Source: Sedimenticola hydrogenitrophicus
GTDB lineage: Bacteria; Pseudomonadota; Gammaproteobacteria; Chromatiales; Chromatiaceae
Assembly (NCBI RefSeq): GCF_025175675.1
Contig: NZ_JANIOA010000002.1
Coordinates: forward strand, 1 to 64,000
Length of the DNA stretch: 64,000 bases
Reading direction: 5' to 3'
Below the pieces are notes generated by a model. The model had not been told where the DNA came from. It did no database searches and saw only the letters and a program-made list of their open reading frames with translations. Positions within the stretch are counted from its first letter, which is position 1. Each line of letters opens with the position of its first letter. A program made the translations under genes and the position numbers. Below are positions 1-9,503 of the stretch, one piece after another.

Positions 1-140
1 ATGCCTGAGTAAGGGCTCGCGCAAGAATGAGTTCTCGCACCATTATTTCCTGCCACGGCAATTTCCCGGTACGGTTCCAGCTGAATCTTGGTTATTATAC
101 CCGCTACCCGAACCCGAGTGATGATGGGAGAGACGAGACT
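1..140. other. upstream region of lapA, no complete gene
   Basis: The first twelve bases could be the last codons and TAA stop of an upstream gene cut by the window edge. In related genomes ihfB usually precedes lapA, but nothing here proves that. An AT-rich stretch near 90-102 contains a TATTATA-like -10 candidate. A GGGAGAGA purine run at 127-134 lies before the GTG chosen for lapA. Confidence 0.3.
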
Positions 141-428
141 GTGCGATTTTTGAAGCTGATTTTCATTCTACTGATCATGATGATCGGCGCTGCGTTTGCA
201 GTCATGAATGCCGAGGCTGTGCGACTCAACTACTATTTTGGGGCGGAAGAGCTGCCGCTGTCAGTGATACTGGTCGCTGCCCTCGCCCTGGGGGCTATAC
301 TGGGCGTACTTGCCATGTTGAGCGGATCACTCCGGTTGCGCCGGGAGAACATCAGTCTCAGGCACAAGGCGCGACTGGCGCGCCAGGAAGTGAACAACCT
401 CCGCTCAATTCCGATAAAGGACAACTGA
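141..428 (+). CDS. lapA: LapA, lipopolysaccharide assembly protein A (DUF1049)
   Basis: Small inner-membrane protein of 95 aa that works with LapB to control LpxC turnover and LPS synthesis. Two hydrophobic segments (about residues 5-22 and 38-60) are followed by a basic, coiled-coil-like cytoplasmic tail, the usual LapA plan. The GTG at 141 is preferred over the ATG at 27 because it places the first membrane segment at the N-terminus and follows a GGGAGAGA purine run. lapB lies 78 bp downstream on the same strand, then pyrF, the conserved gammaproteobacterial order, which strongly supports the call. Confidence 0.85.
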   Translation: MRFLKLIFILLIMMIGAAFAVMNAEAVRLNYYFGAEELPLSVILVAALALGAILGVLAMLSGSLRLRRENISLRHKARLARQEVNNLRSIPIKDN

Positions 429-506
429 GACCATGCTACGGAAAGGGATGATGCCGTTCGGATTTTCTGTCTTACCGCTCCACTGCAAGTCACCCACTGA
501 ACCCGG

Positions 507-1670
507 ATGATGGAACTGTTCTGGTTACTCCTGCCTGTAGCCGCCGCCTCCGGCTGGTGGGCCGCAAAACGCAGCGCCTCCCGCCAGGTGGTGGCCGTGG
601 CCGAGCGTTCCCCGGGTTATTTCAGTGGTCTGAACTACCTGTTGAATGAACAGCCGGACAAGGCCATCGACGTCTTTATCAAGATGCTTGAGGTTGACAG
701 TGATACGGTGGAAACCCATTTGGCGCTGGGGAACCTGTTCCGCCGCCGCGGTGAGGTGGATCGCGCCATCCGCATCCATCAGAACCTGATCGCCCGGCCC
801 ATGCTGAATCGTGAACAGCGTGGTCAGGCGTTGCTGGAGCTGGGGCAGGACTACATGAAGGCCGGTCTGTTCGATCGCGCCGAGAGCCTGTTCAATGAGC
901 TGGGCGAGATGAACATGTTCCAGGCTCAGGCGCTGGAAAACCTGTTGACCATCTATCAGCAGGAGAAGGATTGGGATAAGTGTCTGCAGGTGGCCAGGCG
1001 CCTGGGACAGCGGACCGGTAAAGCGCGCCGCAAGGAGTGCGCGCACTACTATTGTGAGTTGGCGGAAGAGGCGCGCCACCGTAACGACCTGGCGCGGGCC
1101 GCGCAACTGCTAAGGAAGGCGCAGCTCTCGGATGACGGGTGTGTCAGGGCCACCATTCTGCAGGGCGAGATCGAAGCGGCCGGCGGCTCGCCCAAAAGTG
1201 CCCTTCGCACATTACGACATGTGGAGAAGCAGGACCCGGCCTATCTGTCGGAAGTGCTTCCCGCGATACTCGAATGCTATCGCGAGCTGGGCAATCGTAC
1301 CGAGCTGGGCAGGTACCTGCGCCAACTCTATGAAAAGCACCACACCGTGAGCAGTGTCCTGGCGTTGACCGATTTTATTCAGGACGACGAGGGTGAGGAG
1401 GCGGCGATCCGGTTTTTGGCCGGTTATCTGCAGGCCCATCCCAATCTCGGAGGTCTGGACCGGCTGGTCGGCCTCTCGCTGAAGGCGGCGAAGAGCGATG
1501 GCCTGGAGAGCCTGCCGATACTGCAGCAGATCCTGAACAAACTATTGGAAAACCGGCCGGCCTATCAGTGCGTCAGTTGCGGGTTCACGGCCAAGACCCT
1601 GCACTGGCAGTGTCCCAGCTGCAAATCCTGGAGCAGCATCAAGCCGCGTGACGAGTTTGATGAAATATGA
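507..1670 (+). CDS. lapB: LapB (YciM), TPR and rubredoxin-like LPS assembly regulator
   Basis: 387 aa, close to the usual 389. The N-terminus MMELFWLLLPVAAAS is a single membrane anchor. It is followed by a long array of tetratricopeptide repeats (about residues 35-330) and a C-terminal rubredoxin-like zinc ribbon with CVSCGF and CPSCKSW pairs (about 353-372). LapB is an adaptor in the FtsH-LpxC-YejM circuit that restrains LpxC and is essential for balanced LPS in enterics. The start aligns with the family N-terminus. It is probably cotranscribed with lapA and pyrF. Confidence 0.95.
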   Translation: MMELFWLLLPVAAASGWWAAKRSASRQVVAVAERSPGYFSGLNYLLNEQPDKAIDVFIKMLEVDSDTVETHLALGNLFRRRGEVDRAIRIHQNLIARPMLNREQRGQALLELGQDYMKAGLFDRAESLFNELGEMNMFQAQALENLLTIYQQEKDWDKCLQVARRLGQRTGKARRKECAHYYCELAEEARHRNDLARAAQLLRKAQLSDDGCVRATILQGEIEAAGGSPKSALRTLRHVEKQDPAYLSEVLPAILECYRELGNRTELGRYLRQLYEKHHTVSSVLALTDFIQDDEGEEAAIRFLAGYLQAHPNLGGLDRLVGLSLKAAKSDGLESLPILQQILNKLLENRPAYQCVSCGFTAKTLHWQCPSCKSWSSIKPRDEFDEI

Positions 1671-1723
1671 CCCTGCTCTCTCCTGAATCCTGAACTGAAC
1701 CCAGAACCAACAAGGCAGAATCC

Positions 1724-2443
1724 ATGACCGCCGTATCGAAGCATCCCCGCATCATCGTCGCCCTCGATTATCCCTCCGCTGCTCCGGCTCTGGACCTGAT
1801 ATCCGGCCTCGACCCGGCCGCCTGCCGGCTCAAGGTAGGAAAAGAGATGTTCACCCGTCTGGGGCCGGCCTTCGTTGAGAAGCTGGTGGGCGAGGGCTTC
1901 GATGTTTTTCTCGATCTGAAATTCCATGATATCCCCAACACCGTGGCGGCGGCCTGCGAGGCGGCGGCCGACCTGGGCGTCTGGATGGTGAATCTGCACG
2001 CCTCCGGTGGACGTACGATGATGACGACGGCGCGGGAGCGGCTGGAATCGCTGTCCCATCGACCGCTGCTGATCGCCGTCACCATCCTCACCAGTCTCGG
2101 CGAAAAGGATATCGCCGAGGTCGGATTTTCCGGGGCACCGGTGGATAACGTGATCCGTCTCGCCCGGCTGGCGTCCCAATCCGGTCTGGATGGTGTCGTC
2201 TGTTCGCCCCTGGAGGCAGGGGAGGTGCGGCCGCTGGTGGGACAGGATTTTCTCCTGGTGACTCCCGGCGTGCGCCCGGCCAGCGCGGCCCAGGACGACC
2301 AGAAACGGGTGATGACGCCGCTGGCGGCGCTGAATAATGGCGCCGACCTGCTGGTCATCGGCCGGCCGATCACCGCGGCCGATGATCCCCAGGCGAGCCT
2401 CGACCGCATCCAGCAGGAGATTGCCGGATTCGCTAGAGTCTGA
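1724..2443 (+). CDS. pyrF: orotidine 5'-phosphate decarboxylase
   Basis: Last step of de novo UMP synthesis: decarboxylates OMP to UMP. 239 aa, the normal length for the short bacterial form. The catalytic signature [10 protein letters not shown] is at residues 64-73, with Lys66 and Asp69 as the charge network. The C-terminal phosphate-binding region contains VIGRPIT. It lies 53 bp after lapB, as in most gammaproteobacteria, but here it is followed by recC rather than yciH. An internal opposite-strand ORF of 272 aa is a shadow. Confidence 0.97.
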   Translation: MTAVSKHPRIIVALDYPSAAPALDLISGLDPAACRLKVGKEMFTRLGPAFVEKLVGEGFDVFLDLKFHDIPNTVAAACEAAADLGVWMVNLHASGGRTMMTTARERLESLSHRPLLIAVTILTSLGEKDIAEVGFSGAPVDNVIRLARLASQSGLDGVVCSPLEAGEVRPLVGQDFLLVTPGVRPASAAQDDQKRVMTPLAALNNGADLLVIGRPITAADDPQASLDRIQQEIAGFARV

Positions 2444-2502
2444 GGGCGTACGTCGGCAGCCCAGGAGCCCGACGGACTCCGAGTCGCCTGGCCCCGGGAA
2501 CC

Positions 2503-2541
2503 ATCGGGCCGTGCCCGTCGAGGGTGTCCATGGGGCGCCCT
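2503..2541. repeat. intergenic repeat fragment (family C copy 1)
   Basis: On the minus strand this 39-bp stretch closely resembles 59877-59915. Both begin AGGGCGCCCCATGG and contain CGGGCACGGCC-like sequence about 15 bp later. It lies between pyrF and recC. The copies are imperfect, so shared origin is likely but not certain. Confidence 0.4.
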
Positions 2542-2557
2542 TTGACTGGTTTTTGCA

Positions 2558-2591
2558 GTAGGATGCGGTTCGTGCGTCAGCGGCACCCTAC
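2558..2591. repeat. minimal palindromic repeat related to family A
   Basis: 34 bp bounded by GTAGGATGC and its near inverted copy GGCACCCTAC. The sequence GATGCGGTTCGTGC followed by TCA matches one arm of the larger elements at 17420-17538, 39213-39338 and 60659-60736. It sits 30 bp upstream of the recC start. Confidence 0.55.
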
Positions 2592-2620
2592 AGGCCCAAA
2601 CGACAATTAAAGCGCCCCCT

Positions 2621-5600
2621 ATGCTGCATCTTTACCATAGCAATCGACTGGAGCGGCTGGCTGACCAACTGGCCGACACCCTGCGCCGACCGGCGGCCGA
2701 TCCGCTGGCGCCGGAGACCATCGTGGTCCAGCACCCCGGGATGGGGCGCTGGCTCTCCCTGCAACTTGCCCGACGCCTCTCCATTTGCGCCAATACGGTG
2801 TTCCCGTTGCCGGCCGGTTTCATCTGGCAGCTGCTTCGGCAACTGCTGGTCGATGTGCCGGAGAACGACAGCTTCAGGCCGGAGCTGATGCAGTGGCGGC
2901 TGTTTGAGCGGTTGGCCAAACCGCTGCCGGGGCGGGGCTTCGAGCCGTTGCAGCGTTATCTGGCGCGTGATGATGAACTCACGCGCTTTCAACTGGCCGG
3001 TGAGATTGCCAACTGCTTCGACCAATATCTGGTCTATCGCCCTGACTGGATCGACCGTTGGCAACAGGGACGCAGTGCGGTGGCGGGCGATCATTGGCAG
3101 GCCGCGCTGTGGCGCGACCTGGTGGCCGGCCAGCGGCTGGAGCACTGGGTCGATCTGCGGCAGCGGCTGGTCCGCGCGGCCGCGGACGGGCGCATCGAAC
3201 CCGATCATCTGCCCGAGCGAATCTGCCTGTTTGCCCTGAACGCCCTCTCGCCCGGTTACCTGGAGGTGCTCGATCTCGCTGCCCGCTGGATCGATATCCA
3301 TCTCTTCCTGCTGAATCCGGCGGAAGGTTACTGGATGGACCTGGTCTCCGAATCTGAACGGGAGCGGCGTAGCCTGGAGGGCGCCGAGCAGGCGCTCTAT
3401 CTGCAGGTGGGCAATCCCCTGCTGGCCTCCATGGGGGGGCAGGGGAGTGATTTCCTGGCGTCCCTGCTGAATCACGATACCGGTGCCGCGGAGGCGTTCT
3501 TTGACTCAGGTGAGGGCTGCCTGCTGCATCAGCTGCAGCGGGATATCCTGCGCGCCTGTGAGTCGGATGAGCCACAAACGCCGCGGGAGCCCCGCCGGGT
3601 CGATCCGGTGGACCGATCGCTGCAGTTTCATCTCTGCCACAGTCCGATGCGCGAGGTGGAGGTGCTGCACGACCAGCTACTCTACCGTCTTGCCGTGGAT
3701 GAGCGCCTGCAGCCGAGCGATATCCTGGTGATGACCCCGGATATGGACAGCTATGCCCCCTACATTGAGGCCGTCTTCGGCGAGTCGACCGGGCGCAACC
3801 ACATCCCCTATACGCTGTCGGATCGCAGCCAGATTTCGGAGACACCCAGCGTCTCCCTGTTCCTCCACCTGCTCAGTCAGCCCGGGGGGCGCTACCCGGC
3901 GGACGAGATCTTCTCCCTGCTGGAGCAGCCGCTGCTGCATCGTCGCTTCGGTCTCTCGTCAGGGGACCTGCCGCACATCCGCCGCTGGCTGGAAAGCGTG
4001 GCCATTCGCTGGGGACGGGATGGCTCCGAGCGGGCGGCGCTGGGCCTGCCCCTGACCGGGCAGAACAGCTGGCAGCAGGGTCTGGACCGGCTGCTGCTGG
4101 GCTATGCCTTGCCGGCCCCCGTCCCTGCTACAACCGAGCAACTGTTTCAGGGGCTGCTGCCCTGCCCAGAAGTGGAGGGCGCGGACGCGCAGATCCTGGC
4201 GGGGCTGTACAGCTTTGTCACGGCGCTGTTTGAACTGGAGGGGAGGATCCTCGAGGCCTGTTCAGCCGCGGACTGGGAGGTCCGTCTGAATGAGCTGATC
4301 GACCGTTTCTTCGCCCCCGATGAGGCCGAGGCCCGGTCGGTTCAGGCGCTGCGCGACAGTATTGCCCGCCTGGCCGGGACGACCGCACTGGCCGGTTTTC
4401 GGGGGACCATCTCGCGGGAGCTGGTTATATCCCAACTGCAGGATCAGTTCGCCACACCCTCTGGCGGCCGGTTTCTCGGCGGCGGGGTCAACTTCTGTGC
4501 CCTCACCCCGATGCGGGCCCTGCCGTTCCGGGTGATCTGCATGATCGGCTTGAATGACGGCAGTTTCCCCCGCGAGCGGCGCCCGGTCGGCTTCAACCTG
4601 CTGGCGGGCCAGCACCGCCCGGGCGACCGGTCGCGCCGTGCCGATGACCGCTACCTGTTTCTGGAGACCCTGATCTCCGCCCGGGAGCAGCTCTATTTCA
4701 GCTATGTCGCCCAGGATATACGGGACAACAGTCCGCTGCCGCCCTCGGTCCTGCTGAGCGAGGTGATCGACTATCTGGATGATCGCTACACCACTCTGTC
4801 CGGGCAGGCCGCCTCGGAGCAACTGAGCGTGCGCCATCCGCTGCAGGCCTTCAATCCGCGCTATTTTTTGCCGGATACGGGGTTGTTCAGCTATGCCGAG
4901 ACCAATTGCCAGGGGGCAAAGGCCCTGCTGTCCCCGTCCGCCGCGCCAGCCCGGTTTATCCGGCAGCCACTGACACCGCCGGAGGACCACTGGCGACAGG
5001 TCGAACTGGCCCACCTGATCCGTTTTTACACCAATCCGGTCCGTTATCTGCTGGCGGCACGATTGGGCATCACCATCGCCTACGAACAGGCGCAGATGGA
5101 GAGTCGCGACCCCTTCGAGCTGGACTATTTTCAGCGCAGCGAGCTGTTTCAGCGGCTGGTGCAGGCGTCGCTGCAGGGGGACGATCCGGCGCAATGGCTG
5201 GCGCTGGAACGTGCCCGCGGCATGCTGCCCCACGGGACCGGCGGGGTGGTGCTGTTCGAACGCCTGGCAGAGAGCGCCCGACAGTTTGCCAAGCGGCTGC
5301 AGCCGTTCTATCCGGGGGATGATACCCTGGCCCTGGCGGTGGATATTTCCCACGGCAGTCTGCGCCTGATGGGACGCCTGGAAAGGGTCCCCAGCGCCGG
5401 CCTGCTCGGTTATTCCCTGGAGAAAATACCCGATCCGCAACTGCTGGCGCTGTGGATCAGGCACCTGCTGCTCAACGTCGCCGCCCCGGCGGCGGTGACG
5501 CCGGTCACCCGCTGGCTCAGCCGCGAGGGGCTGGTGACCCTGCACCCCGTCGCCGATGCGCAGGCACGGCTGGCGGAGCTGCTGGATCTCTACTGGCAGG

Positions 5601-5854
5601 GCCTGCAGCGGCCGTTGCCGCTGTTTGCCCGCAGCGCTCACAGTTACGCGCGAGCGTTACACGAGGGCAAACCGCGCGAGTTCTGCCTGAAGCGGGCGCG
5701 GGACAAGTGGTTCGGCGGCTATCAGGGGTTTGCCGAATATGACAATCCCTATTACCGGCTCGCCTTTCCCGACGGTGAAGTGCTGGATGAGACGTTTGAA
5801 TCGCTGAGTGAGCAGGTCTTCGTGCCGCTGCTCGCGGCCATGGAGGTCGGCTGA
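2621..5854 (+). CDS. recC: exodeoxyribonuclease V subunit gamma (RecC)
   Basis: Scaffold and Chi-recognition subunit of the RecBCD helicase-nuclease, which resects double-strand ends and loads RecA. 1077 aa, slightly below the E. coli length (1122). The N-terminus HLYHSNRLERLADQLADTL and the block PMREVEVLHDQLL are typical of RecC, as is MIGLNDGSFPR (about residues 640-650). RecC is a degenerate SF1 helicase, so no intact Walker A is expected. recB follows after one base, so the two are translationally linked. No ptrA gene separates them, unlike in enterics. Confidence 0.95.
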   Translation: MLHLYHSNRLERLADQLADTLRRPAADPLAPETIVVQHPGMGRWLSLQLARRLSICANTVFPLPAGFIWQLLRQLLVDVPENDSFRPELMQWRLFERLAKPLPGRGFEPLQRYLARDDELTRFQLAGEIANCFDQYLVYRPDWIDRWQQGRSAVAGDHWQAALWRDLVAGQRLEHWVDLRQRLVRAAADGRIEPDHLPERICLFALNALSPGYLEVLDLAARWIDIHLFLLNPAEGYWMDLVSESERERRSLEGAEQALYLQVGNPLLASMGGQGSDFLASLLNHDTGAAEAFFDSGEGCLLHQLQRDILRACESDEPQTPREPRRVDPVDRSLQFHLCHSPMREVEVLHDQLLYRLAVDERLQPSDILVMTPDMDSYAPYIEAVFGESTGRNHIPYTLSDRSQISETPSVSLFLHLLSQPGGRYPADEIFSLLEQPLLHRRFGLSSGDLPHIRRWLESVAIRWGRDGSERAALGLPLTGQNSWQQGLDRLLLGYALPAPVPATTEQLFQGLLPCPEVEGADAQILAGLYSFVTALFELEGRILEACSAADWEVRLNELIDRFFAPDEAEARSVQALRDSIARLAGTTALAGFRGTISRELVISQLQDQFATPSGGRFLGGGVNFCALTPMRALPFRVICMIGLNDGSFPRERRPVGFNLLAGQHRPGDRSRRADDRYLFLETLISAREQLYFSYVAQDIRDNSPLPPSVLLSEVIDYLDDRYTTLSGQAASEQLSVRHPLQAFNPRYFLPDTGLFSYAETNCQGAKALLSPSAAPARFIRQPLTPPEDHWRQVELAHLIRFYTNPVRYLLAARLGITIAYEQAQMESRDPFELDYFQRSELFQRLVQASLQGDDPAQWLALERARGMLPHGTGGVVLFERLAESARQFAKRLQPFYPGDDTLALAVDISHGSLRLMGRLERVPSAGLLGYSLEKIPDPQLLALWIRHLLLNVAAPAAVTPVTRWLSREGLVTLHPVADAQARLAELLDLYWQGLQRPLPLFARSAHSYARALHEGKPREFCLKRARDKWFGGYQGFAEYDNPYYRLAFPDGEVLDETFESLSEQVFVPLLAAMEVG

Positions 5855-5855
5855 C

Positions 5856-8800
5856 ATGCGGCGACTCGACCTGTTTGAGACCCCCCTCGACGGCATGAAC
5901 CTGATCGAGGCCAGCGCCGGGACGGGCAAGACCTACACCATCACCGGGCTCTATATCCGCCTGATCCTGGAGCAGGGCCTGACGGTGGAACAGATCCTGG
6001 TGGTCACCTATACCAAGGCGGCGACGGCCGAGCTGCGGGAGCGAATCCGCAGCAGAATGGTCCAACTCAAGCGGGCCGTGGAGGGCGATCGGGAGGACGG
6101 GTTCCGCGACGCCCTGATGCGCGATCCGGACACCGCCGAGCTGCGCTTGCAGCGCCTGACGCTGGCCATTCTCAGCTTCGACAAGGCCGCCATCTTTACC
6201 ATTCACGGCTTCTGTCAGCGGCTGTTGGCGGAAAACGCCTTTGAGAGCGGTATGCCGTTTCATACCGAGCTGCTGCTGGATGAGCGGCCCCTGATGCAGG
6301 AGGTGGTGGATGATTACTGGCGCAGCCGGATCCAGGATATCCCGCCCGGCCTGCTCGGCTATCTGCTCGACCAGGGGCTGAGTCCCGACCTGCTGACCCT
6401 GGCCCTGCGCGGCAATATCAACAAGCCCTACCTGGAGATCCGGGGCCAGGCCATGCCGGCCGATCTGAGCGCTGCAGAAGCGGAGTTCTCCGCCCGCTTC
6501 GACGAGCTGCGCCAGCTCTGGCTCGCGCAACGCGACGCGGTGCTGGATCAGCTCAAGCGTTGCGACGGTCTGAACCGGAACAAGTATCGCTCGGCCTCTA
6601 TTGATAAATGGGCGCTGGCGATGGATCTCTATCTGCAGCCCACCCCCGGACCCCGCTTCAGCGAGCTGGAAAAGTTTTCCAGCACGGCACTGGCGGCGGC
6701 GCTGAACAAGTCGGGACGTGCCCCGGATCACCCCTTGTTCGATCGCTGCGAGTCGTTGCTGCACGCCATCGACCGGCTGGACCGGCAGTACGAGCAGGCG
6801 CGCGTGGCCCTGCTCGGGGAGTTGATCCAGTACGCCAATGAGCAGCTGCGGATGCGCAAGCAGCGGCTCCGGGTGCAATCCTATGACGATCTGCTGCTGA
6901 ACCTGCAAACCGCCCTGGACGGGGAGCGGGGGGCGGCCCTGGTGGAGCGCGTGCGCCTCGGCTACAGTGCCGCGTTGATTGATGAGTTTCAGGACACCGA
7001 TCCGGTCCAGTACAGGATTTTTCACCGGCTGTTTGTACAACAGCCCGGGCTGCTGTTTCTGGTCGGGGACCCGAAGCAGGCCATCTACAGCTTTCGCGGC
7101 GCCGATATCTTTGCCTATCTGCGGGCCGGCGCCGATGCCGGGAAGGGTTACACCCTGGATGTGAACTGGCGCTCCGTGCCACCGCTGATCGAGGCGGTCA
7201 ACCGCCTGTTCGATCAACCCCAGGGGGGATTCCTGTTTCCCCAGATACCGTTCCAACCCTCGCGGCCGGCCGAGACGGAACAGCAACGGCTGCTGGAGCA
7301 GGACGGGGATGACGCCTGTTTCCGGGTCGGCTTCATCTCCGGCAAGCAGAGCAAGGAGCAGGCTTCGCAGATCGCCGTCGACTGGACCGCGCGGGAGATC
7401 GCCCGGCTTACCGGAGTAGGGCCGGAATCGGGAACGGAGGGCCCGATCCGTCTCGGTGAGCGATCCCTGGCGGGGGGCGATATCGCCGTGCTGGTGAGGA
7501 CCCACCGGCAGGGGGAGCTGATCCGCCACGCCCTGGCCGCACGCGGGATACACAGTGTCCAGCGTGCTCAGCAGGATGTGTTCCAGACCCACGAGGCGAG
7601 CGAGCTGGAACGGCTGCTGCGGGCGGTGCTGGAACCGCAGCGGGAGGGTCTGGTCTTCGCCGCCCTCGGCAGTGATCTGCTGGGGGTATCGGGGGACGCG
7701 ATTGCCGGATTGGCCACGGATGAGGGGCAACTGACCACCTACCTGGAGCAGTTCCAGCACTACCATCGGCTCTGGCTGGCCCAGGGCTTCATGCGCATGT
7801 TCCGTCATCTGATGCGCGAGCAGCGGGTGACCGGGCGGCTGTTGGCGCTCCCGGATGGTGAACGGCGCATGACCAATACCCTGCACCTGAGCGAGCTGAT
7901 TCACCAGCAGGAGCGTGACAGCGGCGCCGGCATGGAGGCGCTCATCGGCTGGCTGAGCCGGTTGCGCCTGGGTGATCTGCCGGAAGACGAGCAGCGCCAG
8001 CTGCGGCTGGAGAGTGACGACAACCTGGTACAGATCGTCACCATCCACAAAAGCAAGGGGTTACAGTATCCGGTGGTGTTCTGTCCCTTTGTCTGGGACG
8101 GTGGTCTGCGTGCCATCCGGGAGGGGGAGGGGTGCCGTTTTCACGATCCGCAACAGCAGGATCGGGCGGTGCTGGATCTCGGTTCACCCGCCTGGCCGGA
8201 GGCCCGGCGGGTGAACCGGACCGAGACCCTGGCGGAGAGTCTGCGCCTGCTGTATGTGGCGTTGACCCGCGCCCGGCAGCGCTGCTACATCACCTGGGGC
8301 GAGGTGAACGGGGCCGCGGAGTCACCCCTCGCCTGGCTGCTGCATCCGCCGCCATCACCCCGTTCCGGGGATCAGCTCGAGGCCCTGGCGGCCCATTTCC
8401 GCTCGCTGGATCAATCCCAACTGCTGGCACGCCTGCAACAGTGGGCCGAGCCGCTGTCCGGGCAGGTGCGGATTACCCCCTGTGAAGCGGCCGAAGCGGA
8501 GGCTGCAGCGGACTTGGAGGGGGAGAGCGGTGCCGGCCTGCCCGCTTCGGCTCCCCGGCAACGCCACGCTGCCGAGGGGCTACGCGCGGAACAGTTCACC
8601 CGCCGGCTGGGCCGGGGTGCCGCCGTGACCAGCTTCTCCGCGCTGACGGTCGGCAGCGACCATTTTGATCGACCGGATCACGACGAAATCCCTGTGCTGG
8701 TCCCTGTTTCGGTCCAGGTACCGACGGAGGCCCCGGCTGAGCTACCGGCCACCCGTTCCCGGTTCAGTTTTCCACGGGGCGCCAATCCCGGCAGCTGCCT

Positions 8801-9503
8801 GCATGCCATTTTCGAGCAGCTCGATTTCAGCCGCCACAGCCCCGCTGAACTGAGCCGGCTGGTGCAGCAGCAGCTCGCCGCCTATGGTATTGACCCGGTC
8901 TGGCGGGACGTGGTCCGCGATATGGTCAGCGATGTGCTCGATACCCCGCTGGAGCCGAACAGCGAGCGTTGCCTCCGCCACATCCCCAAGGCGCACTGTC
9001 TGGTGGAGATGGAGTTCAACTACCCGGTTGCACAGCTGCAGGCGCCGCGTCTGGCCGCGCTGCTGACCGAACAGGGTTTCGCGGAGTCAGAGGTGATGGC
9101 CCAGGCGATCCACCGGCTCGCCTTCAGCGACATCAGCGGCTACCTGAAGGGCTTTATCGATCTGATTTTTGTCCATGAGGGGCGCTACCACTTGCTCGAT
9201 TACAAGTCCAACTGGCTGGGCGACCAGCCGGCCGACTACAGCCAGACCCATCTCGTCACCGCAATGGCGGGCAACGGCTACTTCCTGCAGTACCTGCTCT
9301 ACAGCGTGGCGTTGCACCGTTATCTCGCACGGCGGCTGCCGGATTATGACTATGAGTGCCATTTCGGCTCGGTCTACTATCTGTTTCTGCGCGGCATGTC
9401 CCCGGCCGACGGAACGGAATTCGGTGTCTATCGGGAGCGCCCGGCGAAGCGCCTGATCGAGGCCCTGGATCGCTATTTCACCGGGGAGGAGGTGCCGGTA
9501 TGA
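5856..9503 (+). CDS. recB: exodeoxyribonuclease V subunit beta (RecB)
   Basis: SF1A 3'-5' helicase and nuclease subunit, 1215 aa. Walker A EASAGTGKTYTI lies near residues 18-29 and the UvrD-type DEFQDTDPVQ box near 380. SKGLQYPVVFCP and LYVALTRARQRCY form the C-terminal helicase motifs. The RecB-family nuclease is intact: SCLHAIFE near 980 and LLDYKSNWLG near 1112-1121 carry the metal-binding His, Asp and Lys. The ATG at 5856 is chosen because the family N-terminus (LDLFETPLDGMNLIEASAG) begins there, one base after recC stops. It overlaps recD by 4 bp (ATGA). Confidence 0.97.
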   Translation: MRRLDLFETPLDGMNLIEASAGTGKTYTITGLYIRLILEQGLTVEQILVVTYTKAATAELRERIRSRMVQLKRAVEGDREDGFRDALMRDPDTAELRLQRLTLAILSFDKAAIFTIHGFCQRLLAENAFESGMPFHTELLLDERPLMQEVVDDYWRSRIQDIPPGLLGYLLDQGLSPDLLTLALRGNINKPYLEIRGQAMPADLSAAEAEFSARFDELRQLWLAQRDAVLDQLKRCDGLNRNKYRSASIDKWALAMDLYLQPTPGPRFSELEKFSSTALAAALNKSGRAPDHPLFDRCESLLHAIDRLDRQYEQARVALLGELIQYANEQLRMRKQRLRVQSYDDLLLNLQTALDGERGAALVERVRLGYSAALIDEFQDTDPVQYRIFHRLFVQQPGLLFLVGDPKQAIYSFRGADIFAYLRAGADAGKGYTLDVNWRSVPPLIEAVNRLFDQPQGGFLFPQIPFQPSRPAETEQQRLLEQDGDDACFRVGFISGKQSKEQASQIAVDWTAREIARLTGVGPESGTEGPIRLGERSLAGGDIAVLVRTHRQGELIRHALAARGIHSVQRAQQDVFQTHEASELERLLRAVLEPQREGLVFAALGSDLLGVSGDAIAGLATDEGQLTTYLEQFQHYHRLWLAQGFMRMFRHLMREQRVTGRLLALPDGERRMTNTLHLSELIHQQERDSGAGMEALIGWLSRLRLGDLPEDEQRQLRLESDDNLVQIVTIHKSKGLQYPVVFCPFVWDGGLRAIREGEGCRFHDPQQQDRAVLDLGSPAWPEARRVNRTETLAESLRLLYVALTRARQRCYITWGEVNGAAESPLAWLLHPPPSPRSGDQLEALAAHFRSLDQSQLLARLQQWAEPLSGQVRITPCEAAEAEAAADLEGESGAGLPASAPRQRHAAEGLRAEQFTRRLGRGAAVTSFSALTVGSDHFDRPDHDEIPVLVPVSVQVPTEAPAELPATRSRFSFPRGANPGSCLHAIFEQLDFSRHSPAELSRLVQQQLAAYGIDPVWRDVVRDMVSDVLDTPLEPNSERCLRHIPKAHCLVEMEFNYPVAQLQAPRLAALLTEQGFAESEVMAQAIHRLAFSDISGYLKGFIDLIFVHEGRYHLLDYKSNWLGDQPADYSQTHLVTAMAGNGYFLQYLLYSVALHRYLARRLPDYDYECHFGSVYYLFLRGMSPADGTEFGVYRERPAKRLIEALDRYFTGEEVPV

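Noticed and set aside
5517-8048. 843-aa ORF on the minus strand opposite recC/recB
   Set aside because: A shadow of the GC-rich recB reading frame; rich in Gln/Arg/His with no domain pattern, and recB is certain.
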